From: Clostridia bacterium | Lineage (GTDB): Bacteria; Bacillota; Clostridia; Christensenellales; HGM11417 | Direction: 5' to 3' | Length of the DNA stretch: 5,412 nt | NCBI GenBank assembly: GCA_028700355.1 | Contig: JAQVSX010000057.1 | Coordinates: forward strand, 1 to 5,412 | In this document: one piece after another, positions 1 through 5,412 of the stretch | How positions within the stretch are numbered: the first letter of the stretch is position 1 | How the letters are laid out: each line of letters begins with the position of its first letter | Made by a program: the position numbers and the translations under genes | The notes under the pieces: generated by a model | The model's database searches: none | What the model was told of the DNA's origin: nothing | Seen by the model: the letters and a program-made list of their open reading frames with translations, nothing else

Positions 1-950
1 TCTTTTTCAATTGCGGGCGCAAATTTACTTAAAAAACTTTCCGCTGTTTTTTTAAGACAGCTTTTTATTTCCTTTGTCTTTTCATGTATGCATTTTATTA
101 TTGCGTTGTCTTTTGCTTCCCTTTCGTTTTTTACGCTGCCGCTTAAACAGCTGAGCACATTTTGCAACTGCTTATAACTATGCTCTGCGCTGCTGCTTAT
201 ATTTATTTGCGATAAAGCGCATAATATGTCTTCAAACAGTTGTGAATTTGCATACATTTTGTTTTTTTCGCAAATATTTTGCTGCGCAGAAAAAATATGT
301 GTGTATTGTTTTGCCGCCTCAAATAAATCCTGCTGTAAAAGTATTATTGCGGGGTTACGGTCAATATTTTTATAGCAACTATCGCATATGCTTTTTAAAT
401 ACTCTTTGCCGTCAGGTTTGCATACAATAATATTATATAAGCGGCTTATTGCCGAAATCAGCCCCTCGTCGCTTCTGCCTACCGAAAAAATATTTGATAA
501 TTCCCAAAAAACCTCGTCATTATCGGCATAATACCCTTCGATAACGTCCCTTAATATCTTGCTTTTATATATTACAGAGTCGTTTTCTTCAATTATGGTA
601 AAATCGGCAGGTATTTCGGCAATGTTAAAAAATTCGGCGCATATTTTTGAGCAGAAACTGTGCAGCGTGCTTATGTCGGAAATTTCTACATCGTAAACTT
701 GAGAATTTGCATAGCTTTTGGAAGGGTGAGCGGCAAGGCTGCTTTTTAACCTGTTTTTCATTTCCGCCGCCGCCGCTCTTGTAAAGGTTACTACCAAAAG
801 CTCATTTACTTTTATATGCTCATTAATTATTATATTTTCTATGCGTTTTATCATAGCTGTGGTTTTTCCACAGCCCGCTGATGCTGATACCGCTATATTT
901 TTACCTTTATATTCGGCGGCTTTTTGATACTCGTCTGCAAAATTATTCAT
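1..950 (-). CDS. addA: AddA, helicase-nuclease subunit A of AddAB (N-terminal part, runs off left edge)
   Basis: The window holds the first 316 codons of an AddA, roughly a quarter of the usual ~1,200 residues. AddA is the UvrD-like superfamily 1 helicase subunit of the cytoplasmic AddAB complex, which unwinds and resects double-strand DNA ends for RecA loading; its own C-terminal nuclease domain lies outside the window. Visible motifs are a Walker A loop AGCGKT (residues 25-30, K29/T30), motif Ia VVTFTRAAAAEM (53-64), motif TLHSFC (95-100), and the AddA-typical RSDEGL segment (159-164) in the 1B region. Helicase motifs II-VI and the nuclease are not present here. The ATG at 950-948 has a GGAGG site six bases upstream and overlaps the addB stop by eight bases (ATGAATAA), which suggests translational coupling. 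Oddities: Walker A has Cys27 where Ser is common, and the N-terminal Q-motif position appears to hold Tyr8, with Gln9 next to it. Identity is secure. Confidence 0.95.
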   Translation of the reverse strand, partial: MNNFADEYQKAAEYKGKNIAVSASAGCGKTTAMIKRIENIIINEHIKVNELLVVTFTRAAAAEMKNRLKSSLAAHPSKSYANSQVYDVEISDISTLHSFCSKICAEFFNIAEIPADFTIIEENDSVIYKSKILRDVIEGYYADNDEVFWELSNIFSVGRSDEGLISAISRLYNIIVCKPDGKEYLKSICDSCYKNIDRNPAIILLQQDLFEAAKQYTHIFSAQQNICEKNKMYANSQLFEDILCALSQINISSSAEHSYKQLQNVLSCLSGSVKNEREAKDNAIIKCIHEKTKEIKSCLKKTAESFLSKFAPAIEK

Positions 951-3936
951 TTGCCGCCTCCGTTATTATTTCCCTTGCCTTGCTCATATTTGTTTCCCTT
1001 ACCGCCTTATGCGCAGAGTTTATCAAACAAACTTCCTTATATTCACAGTAGCCGCACGCTCCCTTTACGGGCGTTATTTGTATATAGCCCTGAGCTATTT
1101 CACTTACCGCCTTACTGACTGATTTTTGGGCATAAACAATAAAGCTGTTAAAGCATTGCTCAGAAATCAGATTTTTGTTTTCTGCATAGCTGCCGCCGTT
1201 TTCCTTTAACTTAACATCTATTATACCGCTTGAACCTGATAACAATATCTCTTTATCAGATGCTTGTAATACATTCTTATCGTTTACCGTTACACCGATA
1301 AGCTTATATGGTTTTTCGTTTTGAGCAAGATATTTATCGTGAATGGGGAAATAATACACGCCGACAGGAGTATAGCCGCAATCTGCGAGCGCCTTTGCAT
1401 AAATAAAAAGCTGAATTTTTTCTCCGAAATACAGGCTCTTTTCAATGTAATTGGCATTGCCTGATTTATAATCTATTATTCTGACATTTTTTTTGCTGTT
1501 TTCTATATATAAATCTATTCTGTCGATTTTTCCCCTTAAATACATTTTATTATCTGTGCTTAGCTCAATTAAAGGAAATTCTCCGTTATCGTCAAACTTT
1601 GCTTCTAAATATTTCGGTTTAAAATCAGATAGGTCAGATATCTTTGCAAGCGCTGCGCATACCCTATATAATTCTTCCTTCAATTTGTAAAAAGCCGCCT
1701 TTGCGGTGATTTCGCCCGTAAAGCGCCTGTAATATCGATTTTTTAATACTTTTTCATAGCATCTGTCCGCTAAAAAAATTATATCGTCCCCTGCCTTGTA
1801 TTCCTTAATAAAAAGCTCTACCGCCTCATGCAAAAAAATGCCCTTGTCAAGATTTTTAAGCCCCGCCTCTTTGCGAGGCAGCGCATAGTAGCCGTACCTG
1901 AATAAAAATTTTCTCGGGCAGTTAAAGTATGTTTCTATTGCCGAAACAGAGGTCTTGTTATTTTTAAAAAACAAATTATCGCAGCAGCTTAGCATTTCCT
2001 GATTGAAAGTATGGCTCAAAATTTGCTTTTCAAGGGCAAAGTCTAAACTGCTTTGAACCTGCAAGCAAAACATTTTTGACAATCTTGAAAAATATTCTGA
2101 CGGAGCTAAGTCCTTTCCGTCCCCGCCCGATGTGTGATAGGATATATATATATCACCTTCAAAGCAAAGCAGTCTTTTAATTTTTTGGTGTAAGGACTTT
2201 AACTGCAAGTTTAAATCGCCTTCGGCTAAGGCAAGTGTCTGATGTCTTTTTAAATCGCTGTGTGAAAGTATAAACGGGCTGAAATTAATTGAAGGGAATT
2301 TTCCTTCCGCAGCGCCGAGTATAAAAACAGATTTGCAATATGAATATTTTGCCGAATCTATTCCGCCGCAAACAATTACATAGGCGGAAACAGGTATTAT
2401 AGAAAGCTTCTGGCTTTGTGCGCCAGAACAAAGCATATCTTTAAACTGTTTTAAATTTACCTTTTCGGTTGTGGCAAACTCGTCAATTTCGTCAAGCAGC
2501 TTAAATAGCTTTTGCTTTGCCTGTACTCTGTATGCCGCCTCGTCAATATAACCGTAATTTGTAAGCTCGCCATACTTTGATTGATTAAATTTTTCAATAA
2601 TGCTACGCACAGATGCTGTATGCTCTTTTAAGACGGCGCTTTTATTTATCATATCGATAAAGCTTGCTAATTTTACCCTTACATTTTCTGCGGCAGCTAA
2701 ATCGTCCTGCTCATCGTAAAATGTAAAGGGCTGTAAAAATCTGCCTCTGTCTATACCGTATTTTATACAATAGTTTTCAAAAAGCGCCAAATTATGGTTT
2801 GTTTCTCCAAAATATTCACTTTTTACAAATGCCATAACATTTTCAAAATCGCATTTATCCGCTAAAGACAGCAAACTACTTAGCGCTTTAAACAAAGGCT
2901 CGTCAAATAGTTTTACGCTTTCTGCCACATAATAAGGCAGATTATAGCTTTTAAACACCTTGTCAAGCGAATAAATATAATCTTCTGCATTTGGCAGTAT
3001 TACGCATATATCTTTAAGACGCAAGGCACTGTGCCTTATCTGATGTATTATTTGCTGTGCGGCGTTTTCGGTTTCCTTTAATATATCGTTAAAGGCGAAC
3101 ATTTTAATATTTTTTACTGATTTGCTATAATTCGGCGCATCAAAGCTTTCTATATTATCGTATATATAATCTGAGCGGCTTCCCCTTTGGTCTTTTATAA
3201 AATGCTCTTTATAAAAAATATCTTCTTTTATAAACTCCGCAGTTAATGCTTTTGATATCTCACTGCCTTCGCATACATTAAAACAGCAATATATGCTGCT
3301 TTTAAGTATGCTTAAAAAGCATTGTATCTCGGCTTTTGTAATTTCGTCAAAGCCGACAAAATAAAAATGAGAATTTTTAATTAAAGCGCTGTCAGCGGCA
3401 ATATCGCTGATTGTATGCAGGTATGCCGCCGAATCTATATATTTATTTTGAGTTAGTTGATTATACCTTTGATAAATAAGCGCAATGTCGTGCAGCCTTA
3501 AAGCAAATTCGCCCTTTGCGGACTTAGAAGCATTTAAAAGGTCCTGATATGAAATTATAGAATTTTTTAGTCTGCAAATTTCCCTGTAAATACTTTGGGA
3601 AAACCCGTAATATTTTACCGAATTATTAAAGCATTTAAGGCGGGGCAGGCAGTCGTTTGCGGCTTTGTTTGCGAGCATAACAGCGCCGTTTACGCTTATA
3701 TGCTTGTCGGAAGAAATTTTTGCGCAAAGGCGCTTTAAGGTGAGTACGCTAATATTAAAAGAACCTTTTGTTTTAAGGCTGCAAAATATCTTTTTTTCTA
3801 ATGATAGAGTATATCTGTCAGGTGTTATAATAATATGGCTTTGGTCTAAATCAGCTGAGTTTACCTCTTTAAGTTTGCTGATTACTCCTTCAAGCGCCTC
3901 TTCATGATATTTTGATATTATTATATCGGCAAACAA
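943..3936 (-). CDS. addB: AddB, helicase-nuclease subunit B of AddAB (complete, TTG start)
   Basis: This encodes a 997-residue AddB, the partner of AddA in end resection; in the family it supplies 3'-strand nuclease activity and Chi recognition. Helicase-like landmarks are TPDRYTLSLE and VLTLKRL (to about residue 67), an ILPNAEDYIYSLDKVF segment (about 305-320) and ILGAAEGKFP (about 539-548). The C-terminal nuclease domain shows H703, D805 in GKIDRID, D822/K824 in IIDYKSG, and Q842/Y846 in IQLFIY. Four cysteines fit the AddB iron-sulfur cluster: C673 (NCPRKF), then C961, C964 and C970 as C-x2-C-x5-C. I chose TTG at 3936 because GGAGGG lies eight bases upstream and family-like sequence begins there. 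The in-frame ATG at 4023 would add 29 unrelated residues and sits upstream of the predicted promoter. Oddities: no GxxGxGKT-like Walker A near the N-terminus, and a length about 150 residues below B. subtilis AddB. No frameshift is seen. Confidence 0.95.
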   Translation of the reverse strand: MFADIIISKYHEEALEGVISKLKEVNSADLDQSHIIITPDRYTLSLEKKIFCSLKTKGSFNISVLTLKRLCAKISSDKHISVNGAVMLANKAANDCLPRLKCFNNSVKYYGFSQSIYREICRLKNSIISYQDLLNASKSAKGEFALRLHDIALIYQRYNQLTQNKYIDSAAYLHTISDIAADSALIKNSHFYFVGFDEITKAEIQCFLSILKSSIYCCFNVCEGSEISKALTAEFIKEDIFYKEHFIKDQRGSRSDYIYDNIESFDAPNYSKSVKNIKMFAFNDILKETENAAQQIIHQIRHSALRLKDICVILPNAEDYIYSLDKVFKSYNLPYYVAESVKLFDEPLFKALSSLLSLADKCDFENVMAFVKSEYFGETNHNLALFENYCIKYGIDRGRFLQPFTFYDEQDDLAAAENVRVKLASFIDMINKSAVLKEHTASVRSIIEKFNQSKYGELTNYGYIDEAAYRVQAKQKLFKLLDEIDEFATTEKVNLKQFKDMLCSGAQSQKLSIIPVSAYVIVCGGIDSAKYSYCKSVFILGAAEGKFPSINFSPFILSHSDLKRHQTLALAEGDLNLQLKSLHQKIKRLLCFEGDIYISYHTSGGDGKDLAPSEYFSRLSKMFCLQVQSSLDFALEKQILSHTFNQEMLSCCDNLFFKNNKTSVSAIETYFNCPRKFLFRYGYYALPRKEAGLKNLDKGIFLHEAVELFIKEYKAGDDIIFLADRCYEKVLKNRYYRRFTGEITAKAAFYKLKEELYRVCAALAKISDLSDFKPKYLEAKFDDNGEFPLIELSTDNKMYLRGKIDRIDLYIENSKKNVRIIDYKSGNANYIEKSLYFGEKIQLFIYAKALADCGYTPVGVYYFPIHDKYLAQNEKPYKLIGVTVNDKNVLQASDKEILLSGSSGIIDVKLKENGGSYAENKNLISEQCFNSFIVYAQKSVSKAVSEIAQGYIQITPVKGACGYCEYKEVCLINSAHKAVRETNMSKAREIITEAANE
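951..962 (-). promoter_or_regulatory. Ribosome binding site of addA inside the addB 3' end
   Basis: The minus strand reads CGGAGGCGGCAA directly before the addA ATG. It contains GGAGG (961-957) with a six-base spacer. It lies within the last codons of addB, so addA is probably translated from the same mRNA and coupled to termination of addB. It also fixes ATG 950 as the addA start. Confidence 0.8.
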
Positions 3937-3944
3937 TACCGTTT

Positions 3945-3950
3945 CCCTCC
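3945..3950 (-). promoter_or_regulatory. Ribosome binding site that fixes the addB TTG start
   Basis: GGAGGG on the minus strand is followed by eight bases (AAACGGTA) and then TTG at 3936-3934. No ATG or GTG lies at a suitable distance in the frame, and the first in-frame downstream ATG is about 95 codons further on. This supports a TTG start for addB over the upstream ATG at 4023. Confidence 0.8.
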
Positions 3951-3955
3951 GTATA

Positions 3956-3981
3956 TATATATGTCTATTATAACATATATA
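3956..3981. repeat. 9+9 base inverted repeat centred on the addB -10 box (possible operator)
   Basis: TATATATGT (3956-3964) and ACATATATA (3973-3981) are perfect reverse complements separated by eight bases that contain most of the -10 box of the addB promoter. The dyad would span roughly -21 to +5 relative to the predicted start. This size, symmetry and placement fit a dimeric repressor site. The arms are nearly all A/T, so chance symmetry in an AT-rich promoter is a real alternative. Confidence 0.4.
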
Positions 3982-3995
3982 AATAATTATTTTAA
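3967..3995 (-). promoter_or_regulatory. Predicted promoter of the addB-addA operon
   Basis: On the minus strand a perfect TATAAT -10 box (3972-3967) is preceded by TGT, giving an extended -10 (TGTTATAAT). A weak -35 candidate, TTAAAA (3995-3990), lies 17 bases upstream. Transcription would start near 3960, leaving a leader of about 24 bases with the GGAGGG site before the TTG. The pattern fits the vegetative sigma factor. The AT-rich surroundings make the -35 uncertain, but the extended -10 and the short leader agree well. Confidence 0.7.
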
Positions 3996-4006
3996 GCTTA
4001 AAGTTA

Positions 4007-4036
4007 TTGTTTTTATTTTTCAATATATGTTATAAT
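4007..4036 (+). promoter_or_regulatory. Predicted promoter of the lipoprotein gene
   Basis: A perfect TATAAT (4031-4036) is preceded by TGT, giving an extended -10. A weak -35 candidate, TTGTTT (4007-4012), lies 18 bases upstream. The start would fall near 4043, about 24 bases before the ATG at 4067. The -10 sits in an imperfect dyad, ATGT (4027-4030) and ACAT (4043-4046), with TTATA and TATAA inside it. The promoter is divergent from that of addB, and the two -10 boxes lie within about 60 bases of each other. Confidence 0.7.
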
Positions 4037-4058
4037 GTATAAACATTAAACTTTTTAC

Positions 4059-4062
4059 GGAG
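4059..4062 (+). promoter_or_regulatory. Ribosome binding site of the lipoprotein gene
   Basis: GGAG, within ACGGAG, lies four bases before the ATG at 4067. The spacing is short but usable. It supports this ATG, which also begins directly with the signal peptide. Confidence 0.6.
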
Positions 4063-4066
4063 TATT

Positions 4067-5047
4067 ATGAAAAAAATCGTTGCACTGATAATATTTATTA
4101 TTTTTACAGTAACGTTTGCGGGCTGTTCGGCGCCGCAAAATAAAATATCGTACAGTTACAGGTTCGGTTATGAAACTGACCATGAGGACAAGCTTTTGGA
4201 AAGCTTTATCTATAACGTTAAAGCACAGCAGTTAAGTGCCGACAATACCTTAAATCCGCCCTTTTATATTAAGGGGGAAGGAACTTATACCGTAAATATA
4301 TATAAGCAAAAGTCGGATTTTAAAATCGTAACTGATTTTTCATTTACCGGCAGATATCATTTTACCGCAGATGACAGCGAATCAGAAGAATTTACAGATA
4401 CAATACATTCCGAGTCGCTCGCAACTATAGGTTTTGATTATTTTACTCCCATATCGGCACAAAAAAGCTTTGATTCATCTTTGCCCTCTTTTGAGGGAGA
4501 AAAAAAGTCAAAAAAGGCTTATTACTCCTATAATATAGGTTACCAACAAATTAATAACGATATAAAAATTACTTCTGCCGTTAAAGATGATGAAATGGAC
4601 GACAAAGACAAAGTACTGATTGCCGATGAAACAAACGCAGATGTTACATTGACTACGGGCAGCAGACTTATTGACAACGAACATATTTTTTTAGCGGTGC
4701 GCCTTCAAAACATTGACAGTAAATTTACAGATTCTTTTAATGTTTTTGACAGTTTATACGGTATAATGCAGAAAATGTCTATAACCACTAAAGAGAATTT
4801 TGAAGAAAAAGAATTTGACGGAAAAAAATATGAGTGCTATGCGCTTGCCGCTTCTATAAGCGGAAAAAATAAGGGCAGCGATACATTAATGTATATTGCC
4901 CAAAGTTATTATTACGATTATTTAAATAAAGGAATATTGGAAGATAATATTAATATTAATCTGTTGATAGAGTTTAAGCACGGTAATTTAATTTATACAC
5001 TCAGCGAGTACAACAATTACGCAAAAGGACAAAAACATCAGGATTAA
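4067..5047 (+). CDS. Predicted secreted lipoprotein of unknown function
   Basis: A 326-residue protein with a type II signal peptide: MKK at the start, a hydrophobic stretch at about residues 4-18, and a lipobox FAGC with Cys20 as the lipidation site. It is therefore probably anchored on the outer face of the cytoplasmic membrane. I do not recognise the family. The mature part has many short alternating hydrophobic/polar stretches rich in Tyr, Phe, Ser and Thr, suggesting a mainly beta fold. It has an acidic, probably exposed segment (VKDDEMDDKDK) near its middle and one further cysteine (C257). No enzyme motif, metal site or second membrane segment is evident. A substrate-binding or envelope-stress role is possible but not shown. 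It has its own promoter and terminator, so it looks monocistronic, divergent from addB and convergent with glmM. Codon use resembles its neighbours, with no sign of recent transfer. Confidence 0.85.
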   Translation: MKKIVALIIFIIFTVTFAGCSAPQNKISYSYRFGYETDHEDKLLESFIYNVKAQQLSADNTLNPPFYIKGEGTYTVNIYKQKSDFKIVTDFSFTGRYHFTADDSESEEFTDTIHSESLATIGFDYFTPISAQKSFDSSLPSFEGEKKSKKAYYSYNIGYQQINNDIKITSAVKDDEMDDKDKVLIADETNADVTLTTGSRLIDNEHIFLAVRLQNIDSKFTDSFNVFDSLYGIMQKMSITTKENFEEKEFDGKKYECYALAASISGKNKGSDTLMYIAQSYYYDYLNKGILEDNININLLIEFKHGNLIYTLSEYNNYAKGQKHQD

Positions 5048-5065
5048 TACAGGTATTTTCCTGAT
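5037..5065 (-). terminator. Possible weak terminator for glmM (leftward)
   Basis: ATCAGGA (5037-5043) pairs with TCCTGAT (5059-5065), and an inner AATA/TATT pair extends the stem across a small internal loop. Read on the minus strand, the hairpin is followed by G and then TTTTT (5035-5031). It lies just past the glmM stop and overlaps the last codons and stop of the lipoprotein gene. The stem is AT-rich and the U-tract is only five long, so termination strength is doubtful. Confidence 0.4.
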
Positions 5066-5073
5066 ACAATCAC

Positions 5074-5113
5074 AACCGAAAGTAATTAAACTTTACTTTC
5101 GGTTATTTTTTTT
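5074..5113 (+). terminator. Intrinsic terminator of the lipoprotein gene
   Basis: AACCGAAAGTAA (5074-5085) pairs perfectly with TTACTTTCGGTT (5093-5104), a 12-bp stem with a seven-base loop. It is followed by A and eight T residues (5106-5113). It starts 27 bases after the lipoprotein stop codon and is a clear rho-independent terminator. The right arm and T-run lie inside the glmM coding end, and the glmM stop codon (5088-5086) is in the loop. On the minus strand no T-run follows, so it should act mainly rightward. Confidence 0.9.
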
Positions 5114-5412
5114 ATCGCAAGCAGTATTTTGTTTGCAACCATATTTGCGGTCTTTATGTTTTCACATTCCGTCATTATTCTTATTTTAGGTTCTGTCCCC
5201 GAAGCCCTTACCAATACCCTGCCGTTTTTTTGCAAGGTCTGTTTGCATTTTTCTATAACATTTTGTAAATATTCGTTGTTCATTACCATAAATTTGTCTT
5301 TGATATTGATGTTAATATTAACTTGCTGATATTTTTCAGCGCTACAAAGCTGCGATAATTTTTTGCCGCTTCCGCTAAGTACCGAGCAAACCTGCAACGC
5401 CGTCAATATTCC
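5086..5412 (-). CDS. glmM: Phosphoglucosamine mutase GlmM (C-terminal part, runs off right edge)
   Basis: The last 108 codons of GlmM, which interconverts glucosamine-6-phosphate and glucosamine-1-phosphate in the cytoplasm on the route to UDP-GlcNAc and peptidoglycan. Visible are GILTALQVCSVLSGSGKKLSQL, matching the family's DGLLTALQ...SGKPLSEL segment at the end of domain 3, and the domain 4 phosphate-binding loop RVLVRASGTEPKIRIM (about 5172-5220). The catalytic phosphoserine and metal-binding domains lie outside the window. The reading frame is open to the window edge, so the TTG at 5406 is an internal Leu codon and not the start. RASGTEP in place of RPSGTEP is a mild variant. Related phosphohexomutases (ManB/Pgm type) share the SGTEP loop, but the TALQ segment favours GlmM. 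The last codons (ITESKV) are encoded by one arm of the opposing gene's terminator. Confidence 0.9.
   Translation of the reverse strand, partial: GILTALQVCSVLSGSGKKLSQLCSAEKYQQVNININIKDKFMVMNNEYLQNVIEKCKQTLQKNGRVLVRASGTEPKIRIMTECENIKTANMVANKILLAIKKITESKV

Noticed and set aside
242..430. Plus-strand open frame opposite addA
   Set aside because: It is short and lies wholly antisense to conserved-looking addA coding sequence, with no recognisable protein features.
924..1118. Plus-strand open frame rich in Leu and Pro, overlapping addA start and addB end
   Set aside because: It is antisense to well-supported coding sequence, has low-complexity composition and shows no convincing ribosome binding site or family match.
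1493..1690. Plus-strand open frame opposite the AddB nuclease domain
   Set aside because: The minus strand here encodes clear AddB nuclease motifs; the antisense frame has no features of its own.
3665..3907. Plus-strand 80-codon open frame opposite the addB 5' end
   Set aside because: It is antisense to the AddB N-terminal domain, with no family match and no promoter on that strand.
3951..3962. TA-dinucleotide run as a microsatellite or phase-variation tract
   Set aside because: It is only about five to six repeat units, lies in the leader rather than between promoter elements, and is better explained as an AT-rich promoter flank.
5129..5329. Plus-strand hydrophobic open frame opposite glmM
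   Set aside because: The hydrophobic composition is what antisense of this AT-rich coding sequence gives. It also lies after a strong terminator with no new promoter.
1..5412. AGCGG copies (the B. subtilis AddAB Chi sequence) as functional sites
   Set aside because: A few copies occur, but a five-base word is expected by chance and the Chi sequence of this organism is unknown.
1..5412. CRISPR array, tRNA or rRNA genes, insertion sequence or attachment site
   Set aside because: No regularly spaced repeats, no tRNA- or rRNA-like sequence, and no transposase or terminal repeats are visible; nearly all bases are within four recognisable genes.

Overview
This is a low-G+C window with Clostridia/Firmicutes features: an AddAB-type (not RecBCD-type) recombination nuclease, strong GGAGG ribosome binding sites, a TTG start and consensus extended -10 promoters. 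An uncultured gut-type Clostridia member is plausible. That placement is inferred from gene content and base composition, not from a marker gene.

Layout, left to right. Positions 1-950 (minus strand) hold the first 316 codons of addA, which runs off the left edge. Positions 943-3936 (minus) hold a complete addB, which overlaps addA by 8 bases. The two form an addB-addA operon transcribed leftward. Positions 3937-4066 are a short, very AT-rich divergent promoter region. It has two mirror-image extended -10 promoters sharing an exact 14-base sequence in inverted orientation, and a 9+9 base dyad centred on the addB -10 box. Positions 4067-5047 (plus) encode a 326-residue predicted lipoprotein that I do not recognise. 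Positions 5048-5085 are a convergent intergenic stretch with two hairpins. Positions 5086-5412 (minus) are the 3' end of glmM, running off the right edge.

AddA and AddB together make the helicase-nuclease that processes double-strand DNA ends for RecA-dependent repair. AddB here keeps its C-terminal nuclease motifs and four iron-sulfur cysteines but shows no Walker A motif at its N-terminus. GlmM makes glucosamine-1-phosphate for peptidoglycan precursors. The lipoprotein has its own promoter and terminator and no evident functional link to either neighbour.

The window is mainly ordinary housekeeping sequence. I found no defence system, mobile element, CRISPR array, RNA gene or clearly new biological system. 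The points most worth a second look are the symmetric divergent promoter region, the unrecognised lipoprotein, and the motif departures in AddA and AddB.
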